From NCBI GenBank assembly GCA_025266875.1, contig JALLLT010000032.1, positions 434,001 through 498,000 of the forward strand: DNA of 64,000 nucleotides, written 5' to 3'. Origin of the DNA: Fennellomyces sp. T-0311 (Eukaryota; Mucoromycota; Mucoromycetes; Mucorales; Lichtheimiaceae). Position numbers and translations under genes: made by a program. The notes beneath the pieces were generated by a model, which had not been told where the DNA came from, ran no database searches, and was given only the letters and a program-made list of their open reading frames with translations. This document shows positions 22,213 to 32,594 of this stretch, piece after piece; position 1 is the first letter of the stretch, and every line of letters starts with the position of its first letter.

Positions 22213-23558
22213 ATGGACACCGACGCCTTTGATCTCAATGATGTCTTCACCAATGCACCTGTCGACGAGGAGACTTTAAAGCAAGACGAAAAGTTGAAAA
22301 AGAGAATTGAAAAACGATCCAAAATGGATCGCGAGGAACAGGTAGATAACAAAAAAACTTTTCGATCTCCCAAAAAAACTCACAATTCGTATAACAGCGT
22401 AGGATCAACCGAGAAAAGCGACAGTTGAAAAAGGAGGCGAGAGAAAAGAACAAGAAGCGCAAGGTGAAAGAACGGTGGCGTTGAAAAGAAATCGAAGTGT
22501 CACTAACAAACATATTAGCGCGGTGAAGAAGTGAGCGACGACGAAGAGGAGGCAGAAAAGAAAGAAGGGGACAAGGAAGAAAAGGATACCAAGAAGCAAA
22601 AGACGGCCAAGAAGGAAAAGGTGGTTGAGTATGGTGTATGGGTCGGTAACCTTGCATTTCGAACGACAAGAGAACAAATCACAAAGTTCTTTTCGGATTG
22701 CGGCACGGTAACTCGACTAAAGTGTCCCAAAGGCCAGGGCAAAAACAACAACAACAAAGGGTAAATTATCAAAGAGTATGTACAGGGAAAAAAGCAACTA
22801 AGACCCATATAGATTCGCATATGTCATGTTTGCCACCAAGGAAGAGGCAGATAAAGCTGTAGCAAAGTCCGAACAAAAGATTGACGCTCGTGCCTTACTC
22901 ATCAAGCCTGCCGACAACTTTGAACGAAAAGATGGACTGACAGTCAAGGAAGTCAAGAAGCAAAAGAATCCGCCATGTGCAACGCTTTTTATTGGTAACC
23001 TTCCGTTCGATGCAACCAAGGAAGGACTTCGAGAAGCTTTCGACGAGTGCGGTGATATCATGAATGTTCGTCTTGGTACATTCGAAGATACCGGCAAGTG
23101 CAAAGGGTAAGCGATATTTACATGTGCTAGATGTTTTGTATTTATGCGATATATATAAAAAAAATAGATTCGGATATGTCGATTTCGAAACGGTGGAAGA
23201 TGCTACAAAGGCGATTCGTGCAACGAATAAGCATGTTTTGAACGGACAGAAACTCCGTGTTGAATTCGGTAGTGAGGAAGCGTACAAACGCGGTCGACCT
23301 TGGCTGGGACGCGCAGATAAGCGAGCTGCGGAAAAGCCATCGGGTGGATACAAGGAGCGTCGACAATACAATGAAGAGGCGCCAGCTGCGAACGAAAATT
23401 ATGAGAAACCACGGTACGAACGTAGAGAAAAGCGGATCAAGAATGAAAAGAAGCCATCTTCAAACCAGCGTGTTGCACCTGGTATGGCGTTATCGCAAGC
23501 ACAGCGACAGAAGCCAACGGTTCAGGCATTCCAAGGCACCAAAGTCACATTCGATTAA
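22213..23558 (+). CDS. NOP13: Nucleolar RNA-binding protein, Nop13-like (two RRMs)
   Basis: Exons 22213-22341, 22398-22463, 22519-22760, 22813-23106 and 23168-23558 join in phase to 373 residues. I use the ATG at 22213 (MDTDAFDLNDVF). An upstream in-frame ATG at 22138 would add 25 residues not typical of the family. A Lys/Arg/Glu-rich N-terminus is spliced through RRINREKRQLKKEAREKNKKRK. The first RRM has GVWVGNLAFRTTREQI and FAYVMF, split by intron 3. The second has TLFIGNLPFDATKEGLREAF and GFGYVDF, split by intron 4. The tail is RGRPWLGRADKR followed by a basic, disordered end with VAPGMALSQAQRQKPTVQAF. Nop13 homologues are nucleolar and linked to pre-ribosomes. Convergent with ETT1. Confidence 0.82.
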
Positions 23559-23713
23559 ACCTATCATCTATCACCTGTATATCTCTCTCCCCACCTATTT
23601 TGCATCATTTAGAAATGAGTTTTTTTAAGTCTATACAAACAAAAAACAGATCGTTTTATGCATTCTTTTTTAAATTATTTACAGTTCACACGTTATACAT
23701 GCAAAAAAGAGGC

Positions 23714-25047
23714 TTATTGCTCCTCCCATTCATCTACGAAGCTCTGCAATCCTTCAGGAAGGTTATACTCGACACCGCTCTTCTTTGCAGCTGACTTGGC
23801 GTCCTCAATACGCTTCACAGCGGTTTGGTATAGCTTGTTCTGATCCTCCTCGTTAAATACCAGATTGGCTTGGTTGAGACATGCCTCTGCCAAGTCTGCA
23901 AAGGTTTGTGGTGCGGCCTGATCGCCAGCCTTCTCCAGAGCTTGTTCAAAGTAATTCTTTGCTTCAACGATGGCGTCGAAAGCATTTTGTTCCTCCTGTG
24001 ACAGCTCCTTCTTTTCCTCTTCTTCATCATCATCATCACCGGCTTGTTCATCAGCTTGTTCAAGCCAATAGTTTGCTAGAGAAAGTTTACCGAGACCAAG
24101 CTCAGACAGTGCACGCGCATTATCCGGTTCGTCTAACAAGTGTTTTCGGTTACCGCCATGATCTGATTTTCTTTTTTTAAGTTTCTGCTATACCTTTGAG
24201 AAGACGCTGCAATAACTTTTCGGCCCAGTCCCTAAACTTGCTTTGGTTCTCGAGGCTGCCATAGAGATCACCATGGTTTTGAACAATCGAAGCCAATTCA
24301 ATGGTTGATGGAGTGGACAACAACTTGACAGATCCACTGAGGGCCTTGTCCAATGCATCCAAAGCACGCGTAGCCAGTTCAGGGATATCGTCGCTCTCGT
24401 CATTTACTGATCCTGCAGCCTTTTGTATGCCACTCTAGAGTTTAATCATTGGTACAAAACATAAACACCCCCTCCCTCTTTATAATCGTGTTTCTATTTA
24501 CCTTGGCAATCCACACTTTGGCCAATGCAACACGAAGTTTTTCGGCCGATTCGGTATGTGCTTCCTTGTCGCTCAGCTCTTCAAAAGATTCCAGACCGTC
24601 CTGCAAACGCTCTTCGGCAGCTTCGAGGAATGGTTCAAATTCTTCATCTTCGGTCAAACGACCCAACTCGTAAAGCGCAGAACCGTACGTATAGTAGAAC
24701 TGCGGTGGTGGACGCGTTTCGGTTTCGGACCAGTTGCGCAGGATACGGTCGGATTCGTGTACGGTGCCTCGCAACAGCTGCAGAGCACCCTGAGGATCCT
24801 TTTCTACATTTGAGTTTTGCTATTAATCTCTGAATTGGAAAACACCGTATCAAAAAGACGTTTTACCAGCTTTTTCAAGCGCGCTCTCGTACAAAGCGGA
24901 AGCTTCACCGATCTCGTCACCTTCTTCGACTTCCTTGTCAATCACGACGGTTTGCGCATTGTTTGTGTTGGGCTCTTCTTCAGTCTTTGCCTTTTTGGCA
25001 GCTTTTTGCGCAGCCAAACCACGAGGTCTCTTCTTTTCAGCGCCCAT
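23714..25047 (-). CDS. ETT1: Enhancer of translation termination 1 (Ett1/Nro1 family, TPR)
   Basis: Exons 25047-24867, 24803-24502, 24434-24194 and 24132-23714 join in phase to 380 residues. The basic nuclear-type N-terminus (EKKRPRGLAAQKAAKKAK) and the following VVIDKEVEEGDEIGEASALYE match the opening of Ett1/Nro1. The rest is alpha-helical, with TPR-like units (FYYTYGSALYELGRL, DNARALSELGLGKLSLANYWLEQA, QTFADLAEACLNQANLVFN) and an acidic insert. In budding yeast Ett1 promotes translation termination; in fission yeast Nro1 regulates the Ofd1 oxygen-sensing prolyl hydroxylase. Which role applies here cannot be told. It is divergent from the aspartic protease gene, with 209 bases between starts. 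Confidence 0.78.
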
Positions 25048-25256
25048 GGTCGAATAAAAAGGAGTGGCAGAAAGTTACGAGCTGTCCACCAATTTTCTAG
25101 CGACAGGTTAGTGGCTTTGCTCAGGCTAATCCTTAACTGAGCATAATAACTATTCAGGCAACCTCCGCCACAATATGTAACTGATGGATATATCCGGCAA
25201 GCAGGTTATTAAAGGTGGGCCTCTTCTTCCTCGTTGGAACCTTTGTTTTTTATTCC

Positions 25257-26531
25257 ATGTTTTTCATAAAGTGCACATCCACTGCTATTATTGCAAGTGC
25301 GCTATTACTGCTCGGCGCCACATCCAGTACCGCCCTTCCAGCAAAGCCGGAGCCGCTGCGACTACCTCTCAAGCGGACCACGGCCAGTTTAAGGAAAAGA
25401 AGCACATTGGAGAGCAGACAAGTGCCACAATGGGTGCCTGGTCTCTACGACTATGAGCTTACCGAACTGGCAATTCCAGTGAATATTGGCACACCACCCA
25501 AAGAGTTCCTGCTACTTTTCGACACTGGCAGCGCAGACACTTGGGTAGCGTTGCCTGACTGCGGTACCTCAAATGGCTGTGTAGCCGCAACTGAATTGTA
25601 CGACCCTTCCCGGTCTTCCACATACGAAGCGACCTCCCCCAGACGTGACTTTAATATTACATACGGATCGGCATCGGCCGACGGCGTCTACTTTGTCGAC
25701 ACGGTATCTGTTGCCAACGTCAGTCTTTCTAAACAGGTACTTGGCGGTGTCCATGCCATGACCGGATCACTCTCTCAACAAACCGACTTTGATCCTATTA
25801 CTATCGATGGGCTTTTCGGTGCCGGCTTTCCAGGCTTAACCGTCATGTATACAGAATACGGCATTTCCTATCAACCCATTCCATTCGCTCTTTACGAAAA
25901 GAACTTGATCCCATCTCCTTTGTTTTCAGTCCATATCCAACGATCCACTGAAACAGACTGGGCAGGTTCGGTGGTGTTTGGTGGCTACGACCGCAATCTC
26001 GTCGATACTTCGCGTGATATGGTGTTCACAGATGTCGTTGCCAGAGTCTCCGCGGATGATCCTGATAAACCCATTTATCGACATTGGGATGCTTTGGTGA
26101 ATACGGTCGTTATTAACCGTGGCCAGGCAACCGAGCGCAATATGTCATTTACTCAACCTCAACCGTTTCACATTGATACCGGATCCAATTATATCATCAT
26201 GCCGACAAGGGATGCCGATGCCATCGTGAGCAGATTACTACCTGGTGCTAAAAGAGACGATCTCAGTTATCTTATTGGTTGCAATGACTATGATCCAAAA
26301 AGCACTATTACCTTTGAATTCCCTCGTCAGGGTGGTACTGGTACGATCTATGTATCCACGGGCGTTGGTAGCCTCATGTTTCCTGCTGGTGGTGATGGCA
26401 ACCGTTGTCGGTTTGCAATCCATCCTACCGACGACTCTGTCTATCTCCTGGGCAACTTTTTCTTGCAACAGTTCCTTACCATCTATGACTTTGGTGAAAA
26501 GAGAATCGGTTTTGCGCTCCTCAAGCAGTAA
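25257..26531 (+). CDS. Secreted aspartic protease (pepsin-like, family A1)
   Basis: Single exon. From the ATG at 25257 the protein is 424 residues and begins with a clean signal peptide (MFFIKCTSTAIIASALLLLG). An in-frame ATG at 25215 would add 14 hydrophobic residues. The propeptide (about 25-50) has basic sites, including RKR at about 46-48, suited to Kex2-type processing. Catalytic motifs are FDTGSADTW (Asp 89) and IDTGSNYI (Asp about 307), with a YGSA flap region and the usual ENLIPSP-like segment here as EKNLIPSPLFSVHI. Two Cys (CGTSNGC) form the usual small loop near the first active-site motif. Three N-glycosylation sites are visible. The C-terminus ends FGEKRIGFALLKQ with no GPI tail, so it is probably released. 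Confidence 0.92.
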   Translation: MFFIKCTSTAIIASALLLLGATSSTALPAKPEPLRLPLKRTTASLRKRSTLESRQVPQWVPGLYDYELTELAIPVNIGTPPKEFLLLFDTGSADTWVALPDCGTSNGCVAATELYDPSRSSTYEATSPRRDFNITYGSASADGVYFVDTVSVANVSLSKQVLGGVHAMTGSLSQQTDFDPITIDGLFGAGFPGLTVMYTEYGISYQPIPFALYEKNLIPSPLFSVHIQRSTETDWAGSVVFGGYDRNLVDTSRDMVFTDVVARVSADDPDKPIYRHWDALVNTVVINRGQATERNMSFTQPQPFHIDTGSNYIIMPTRDADAIVSRLLPGAKRDDLSYLIGCNDYDPKSTITFEFPRQGGTGTIYVSTGVGSLMFPAGGDGNRCRFAIHPTDDSVYLLGNFFLQQFLTIYDFGEKRIGFALLKQ

Positions 26532-27955
26532 AAGCTTTTTTACATGCTGTAGTTTTTTTTAGACAATTAAAAACAGTCAAAGTTCATCATACTTTGTTTA
26601 CATCGTTATTGATCCCTGGAATTCTAAGTTTATACCATTATGCAATTTTGGTTAGTCGCTCTACTACTTTTGACTCTGTGATCCACATAGTTCAAAGAGT
26701 ATTTATTTTTGGACGAGCATGGTAATCGAAGGCAACATCGTTTAGGTAATCCGTGGGCCATATTGATTTCTAGTGATTGTGCTAGCATGATTGCAAAGAG
26801 GGGTAACATACAAAAATAACCCCCCGGGAAGGGAGAAAAATCCTGCTGTGAGTATGTGAGACGTGGACGTGATCCATATGAATATCCGCTGGATGATACT
26901 TTCATGGTGGCGGGTGTACCTTTCCCAAGATCATTGGCACTGCACAGTCACTACCTTTGCCGCTTATAATTAAGGGTAACTGAAGCAGGTTTGGCCGCTA
27001 CGTACGTACAAGGAGTGTGCTTCTTAATACTCTTACGAGCAGTGCAGAATTTCCTCATTTGATAGAAAAAGTTTACTCATCGGCTGGCGACATCATGGTA
27101 TACATCTCTTTATTTATCTTTGTTTGGTCACGAAGCCACGTCTACCGTCCTAAACTTTTTTGACAGTATGTGCTACGATGCATTTCTTGAATTTCTTTAA
27201 ACATGTCTTCGCTCTCTCTGTACGGATAGCATTAAAAGAAAGTTTATCAATTAAGCATGACAGTCCTGAAGTCCTCTGCTCAGCAATGCTGGACCTCAGG
27301 ATCGAAAATAAAGTTTAGTATCGGGATGGTCGCCGGCGGTGGCTTGAATCGAATTATGGCTGGTGAGGTAACACAAAGATTGAATCGTTGCAAACTTGCT
27401 GACGGATCATAGCATCAAAAATTACTGTTCAACGTACACGATGGCATGGTATGTGAATGGATGAAAACAATATCTTTATTTGAGGAGCTCTTTTGATACT
27501 ACTTTATCACGTTCCTATCATAAAGCGTAGAATTTTGATCACAATAAAAAAAAATAACAAGCAAAGACATTCATCAGCTACAGTTTGGTAGAACGTTCCC
27601 CGGTTTCTGTGATAAATACAAATGATGAAAAGAAAGCAACTCTCCGATAAAAGATCTGTATGGGCAACCAATATTCAATAGAAAGCAAGTAAAGCTTGAA
27701 CTATCTGGTACGGATCACTTGCGTCGATCATCACTCCAGCGCATCAGTTTATACGCAATACGCACCAATGCAGTACTAGTTCAGCGGAACGGACGCCGCG
27801 TGTGCAACACTTAGTTGCGGGTCTAAAAACAAAACTGCTCAGCACAAGTGGCTGGTGGTCCCCATTCTTAGGTCTGGATTGCGATCCCCTCTTTTAAAAG
27901 TTTAAAAGTATAAAAAGAAAACGACAAAGGACTTATTTCAGCACTGTACATAAAC
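26532..27955. other. Intergenic, no supported gene
   Basis: 1.4 kb. A minus-strand open stretch at 26630-26905 (91 codons) has no recognisable features. The 3' half carries the promoter of the first membrane-protein paralogue. Confidence 0.4.
27909..27917 (+). promoter_or_regulatory. TATA box of membrane-protein paralogue 1
   Basis: TATAAAAAG, 47 bases before the start codon at 27956. A similar TATAAAAA lies 46 bases before the start of paralogue 2 (31532-31539), there followed by a CRE-like TGACGTC. Confidence 0.6.
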
Positions 27956-28964
27956 ATGCCACTTTTCGGTAAAAACAAGCAATCTAAGCGCATACCCTCC
28001 ATTAGCGATGAAACCTCTTTATCGGATGCAGGTCCTAATACCACGATTCCAATCGAAAGCACTAAAAAAGACATTGGACCCAAGCGCTATTTACCTGGTG
28101 GCAAGCTACCGACACAAGATAGCAGAGCATTGCTTGGTCCACTTTTTGGATTTGTCATATTGATGGTGATCAATGTTGCCATTCCACTTGGACTGTACTA
28201 CGGCCTACGAAATAAGATCGGTGTCATATATGCGTTGATCATATCAGGTGCACCATCCATTCTTTATGTGATCTATGGCATCATTCGTACCGGCCGACTC
28301 GATGTACTTGGTTTCGTGATTGGCCTTTCATTTATTCTATCCGGTGTCGTTTCCGTGATTAGTGGTAAGTCGGAAACAAACTCATCAAAAGGCAAATCCT
28401 TGTGACACAGCAGTTATAGGAGACGAGCGAGCCGCGCTGATTCGTGATTCTGCGGTAGCTGCAATCATTGGTGGTTTATTCTTACTTACACTTATTCCAT
28501 TGCGCACGAAGTTTCTGGATAATCGACCGCTTACCTTCAAGTTAGCACAAGGCATGCTTACGAATATTAAGTACAGCTGGATTGATCGCGATGGCAACCC
28601 TCAGGAGCAAGATATTATGCTGTGGCAGTGGGAGCATATCCGGTTCTTTCGAATCTCGCAATATGCTCAAACAGCTGCTTGGGGCTTTATTCTTATCATG
28701 GAACTTGTGGCGTGCGTGTTGATGGTCGAAGTCAGTGATCTTTCGGTCGACCAAATCGTTATGTACAACAATATCATCAACGCTTGTGCGATTTCTGTCA
28801 TGGTGACTGTCAGCATCGTTCTCGGCTATTACGGCGGTCGGCTGGAGCAAAAGATTGGCAAGGAGTGGACGGCAGAGAACGATTTCTCAGACGAATACGA
28901 TAGTGAAGGGGCTGGTCTTCAGCGATCCCATACGACACGAACGAACGATGATACCAATGTATAA
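27956..28964 (+). CDS. Polytopic membrane protein, paralogue 1 (VC0807/septation-A-like)
   Basis: Exons 27956-28364 and 28420-28964 join in phase to 317 residues. A cytosolic polar N-terminus of about 55 residues is followed by helices at about 60-80 (GFVILMVINVAIPLGLYYGL), 88-108 and 113-135 (LDVLGFVIGLSFILSGVVSVIS). After the intron, DERAALIRDSAV leads to a further helix (GGLFLLTLIPL), a polar loop with WIDRDGNPQEQ, then two helices (GFILIMELVACVLMV, ISVMVTVSIVLGYYGG) and an acidic C-tail. The LRNxIGVxYALxxSGxPxxxxV and GDERAALIRDS patterns resemble the VC0807 / intracellular septation A-like membrane families, whose biochemical role is not established. Three paralogues follow on the same strand. 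Confidence 0.85.
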
Positions 28965-29285
28965 ACCCATCCTTGCATGTGCGCATTCAATTATTCTCCC
29001 TTACTCATCATCTTCCTGTATTATATTTTCGTGTGTAGAGCTCTTTCCTACTATTATACCACAATAATTAAACCATAATCAGCAATATCACACTGTTCGG
29101 ATGGATGCTCCGCCATCACGCACAGCTGGAAAGAACAACGCGTGACATGATTACTGGTTGATCGTGGTTGGCATTCGTGTTGTTGAAAAAGTGAAGATGA
29201 GCCCGTTGATCCACAGCAATCAATGGCAAGGCTAATCAAGATGAGAAAACAATTTAAGAAACAATGATCAGGATGAAGATAAAAA
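28965..29285. other. Intergenic
   Basis: 3' flank of paralogue 1 and downstream flank of the U6 gene. Nothing else recognised. Confidence 0.4.
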
Positions 29286-29345
29286 AAAAGTTGCTCCGTA
29301 GAGCGATCCAACTCAGAATCTTAGTGTCATCCTTGTGCAGGGGCC

Positions 29346-29377
<32 letters not shown>

Positions 29378-29394
29378 AAGTGTGACAGAGGAAC
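29286..29394 (-). ncRNA. U6 spliceosomal snRNA
   Basis: The minus strand carries the invariant U6 core: AAAATTGGAACGATACAG, the ACAGAGA box running into AGATTAGCATGG, CCCCTGCACAAGGATGACAC, and a terminal run of nine T as polymerase III terminator. The length from the probable 5' G (29394) to the T run is about 105 bases, normal for U6. An ATAAAAA box lies a few tens of bases upstream of the 5' end. The segment after GATGACAC is unusual: instead of the common AAATTCGTGAAGCG tail it reads through to a small hairpin GCTC-TACG-GAGC before the terminator. U6 pairs with U4 and U2 and forms the spliceosome's catalytic core, fitting the intron-rich genes here. Confidence 0.82.
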
Positions 29395-31577
29395 CTAAGT
29401 TCATGTCGATTTTAGGGCAGCTGTTCGTCTTCTTTTTATCCTATGTAATTTTTTTCCAACTGAGAATTGTGGGTTTGGCTCCTTCAAAGGCCGCTTTGTC
29501 CTTATTACTACTACATAGCAATGTCTACTTTTTACATATCAGTTTTCTTTTGGAAAAGCCTTATGTTTGTTTTTCAATATCTATAGGCATCTTTTTACTT
29601 TTTGTTGTGTCCATGGCAATGGCGGCAGATAAATTAGCCGAACCGAACGCTTCGCTGGTCATAAAGGCAGAATAATTACCCGGACCGATTGCTCCTTTGA
29701 CCGAAGCTTTCGTGGAAAAGGTGTATTGGCTTTTTTTTTTCAAGTTTCTTTATCTAGATTGTCCACTTTCCTGAATATACCGAAAATGCCGAATCCTGGA
29801 CACTTGGTTTTTTTATAAAGGAGTTACAACGAATCATTGCACAGACTCAGCATAGGTAACGAGATTTCCTTGTATTTTGACGCTTTGTTACTGGCATAGA
29901 AGCGCTCAAGTTATAAAGGCGGAAACTATACAGCCTGGAACAAGTCATTCATTGATGGCTCTTTAAAACGAAAATATACGCCAGTTTCATGAGCTTGGAA
30001 ATGATGGATCGTTTTGTAACCGGTATCCTTCATTACAAATGGATACAAAAGATGGAGTGCCAATATTTGCAGCCAACATTGTCATTACGAAAAAGTCTCT
30101 TAACGGATGTTATTACACAGGGTGTAAAAAACCATCAGAAATCAAACGGTTCAGGCGTACGCAGCACCAAGCGTATTGTTGCAAGTGGGCTTCTGGATCA
30201 AAAGGGTGATCATGTGTCAGATCAGTACGCCCAACTACTTTATGGACATGATAACCGCACGACAACTGATGCAACTGCATGTGTTGCCCTTGTGAATTAT
30301 ATATAAACGTAATGGCCGTGTAAGACTTACTATGGGTCGGGTAGAGGGTCCACGTTGCGTCTTCATTCTATGGAGCAAATTCTGAATAGTATCACGCGTT
30401 TATGTGTATAAATAGAACATCCTTTTTCTAGAAGAACCATTCGAATTAATAAATACCAATTACCAGGGAAGCGTTATCTATGATGGCGAAATCGGGAGGA
30501 ACAAGCAAGCTACGGACCTATTTTGGTACATGGATCAGATGATCGACATCTTGAAATGGTAGTATGTAACTGCTTAGCAACAGTTGTCGTAAGCGACATA
30601 TGTCTGGTTTCATGTCATAATGGCGAAAAAACGGCACTGTATTAAAAAGACCCAGCGTAATAGTAACCATAGAGGCATCTACATCGAATTTGGGGCGTTG
30701 TATAGCCTAAAGAGTATGTGCCAAGACTTGTTTCCCCCAGTTTTAAGCGCTCTAACTTGGAAAACATAAAGTGCACATGAAGAACGAGCACAACAATGTT
30801 GGCCGGATCATTCCGGTAGTACATTGTGATGGATGCCAAGAATGATTTTACCTGAAACGCTCATTTGGGATATCGTGGATCAAGTAAATTTCTGGGATCC
30901 GTTTATCCTGCATGTTAAATAGTAGTAAGTACATCAGGATGCTTGACACGTTGAATTATGTTTCTAAGAATTTGACGTAAGCTTTCGGCATGGCTATGTG
31001 ATACGGGCAACATATCGTGAAAAACATGCCTATTGGCAAAAAAAAAAATTATAAGGCAGTGGTGGGATGCCAGGCTTTCTGAAACGACTTCATCATGTTT
31101 TTTTTCTGGTGACCAATATCATTGGGATTCAGCTGCCAAGTGCCAAGAGAGCACAACCCGTTATATTTTGATTTGTTGTTTTATCATGAACGTCTATAAT
31201 ATCCTAAAAAGTAAAAAAGAAAACTTGATATGAAAACATTAACGTTAAAGTTTCGGAGGTGATGCTTTCAAAAGAAAATCTGCTTTCCTTTGAAAGTTTG
31301 CTTGGCAGTTCATCATAATAGAGCATGAAACTATAATTGCTTCCGTGGTTATCTGGAATTAGGATATCATCATTTCAGCTTCGCATGATATAGAATGCAA
31401 TCCATGGCCAAATGATTATTATGCTGTAGCTGTACAACAGAACGATGAGACGAACACTGAGTTTGATGCGAAGCAACTGTGGCTTCCGCTTTGGGTCAAA
31501 TCGGGCCGATTAATGGGTGTCAAAAATATTGTATAAAAACTGACGTCGACTTCATTGCTTTTGACACATTAGACATC
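29395..31577. other. Intergenic, unassigned coding-like scraps
   Basis: A 105-codon plus-strand open stretch (29989-30306) and an overlapping frame containing DGVPIFAANIVITKKSLNGC and GCKKPSEIKRFRRTQH look more protein-like than background but have breaks and no family I recognise. Nothing else is supported. Confidence 0.35.
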
Positions 31578-32594
31578 ATGAATTTTCTCAGGAAGCTGCT
31601 TAGCAAGAAAGGTACATATATAGCTTCTTTTGACCAAGAAAATTTGTTTATCTAAGCGGAAAAAAACTAAAGGGCAAGAAGATATCGCGAGTGATGAAAC
31701 TGCAGCGGATCAAAATATCGTATCCGATCGTTATCTTCCAGGCCAGAAGATAAAAAATAAAGGAAGAGCACTACTCGCTTCTGTCGGCTCCTTGGTATTC
31801 ATGCTTCTGATCAATGTTGGTCTTCCACTCCTTCTTTACTACACTACGAGAAACACTATCGGAGTGGTGTATGCTTTAGTGCTTTCCGGTGCACCTCCGT
31901 TTATATGGGTTATCATTAACTTTATTCAGCATCGACATATCGATATACTTGGGTCTGTCCTTTGTCTTTCTTTCGTTCTATCTGGTGCAATTTCTATTGC
32001 CAGCGGTAAGGAGAAGCCGATTTCAAAAAAGCTGAATACAAGACTCAAGGAGAAAAAAAAACAGGAGACGAACGTGCAGCATTGATTCGTGATTCAGCTG
32101 TAAGCTGCGCTGTAGGCACCATATTTCTGGCCTCACTATTACCTATTCGTACTCGATGGTTCGAATTTCAACCGTTCACGTATTCAATGGGCCGACAAAT
32201 GCTTACCAAGGTCAGATACAATTGGACAGACCGGGATGGAAATCCTCAAGACCAAGAAGTTGTAGTATGGTACTGGGAACATATTCCAGAATTCAAGAAA
32301 CATATGTACGGAATCTCAGCAGGATGGGGAATTGCTCTTGTTATGCAACTCATTGCATGCGTATTAATGGTGGAAGCCAGCAACTTGTCCGTGGATCAAA
32401 TCGTTATGGTTAACAATATCATCACCGGTAATGTTACTGGAATCATGGTGGCGGTTACCGTTGCATCGGGAATCTATATCGAAAGATTGGTGAAGAAAAT
32501 TGGTCCAGACTGGATAGCGGAAAACGACTTTACAGACAAGTTTGCAGAACGTCAAGAAGGTCGGCAGGACCGGAACGATGATAACATGGCTTAG
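31578..32594 (+). CDS. Polytopic membrane protein, paralogue 2
   Basis: The family core is intact in exons about 31657-32005 and 32065-32594, which splice in phase at the same codon position as in paralogue 1 (SG, then DERAALIRDSAV). The hydrophobic segments, the TDRDGNPQDQ loop and the NxSVDQIVM segment are all conserved. The 5' end is uncertain. An ATG at 31578 (MNFLRKLLSKK) ends at a GTACAT donor at 31612, but joining it to the acceptor before CGGAAAAAAACT at 31657 leaves the frame off by one, in a run of seven A. Either there is a one-base indel there, or the first exon lies elsewhere. TATA box at 31532. Confidence 0.7.

Noticed and set aside
26630..26905. 91-codon minus-strand open stretch
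   Set aside because: No start context, no motif, no paralogue.
29989..30306. 105-codon open stretch with a cysteine-containing overlapping frame
   Set aside because: Some protein-like text but breaks in both frames and no recognisable family; kept only as a note on the spacer.
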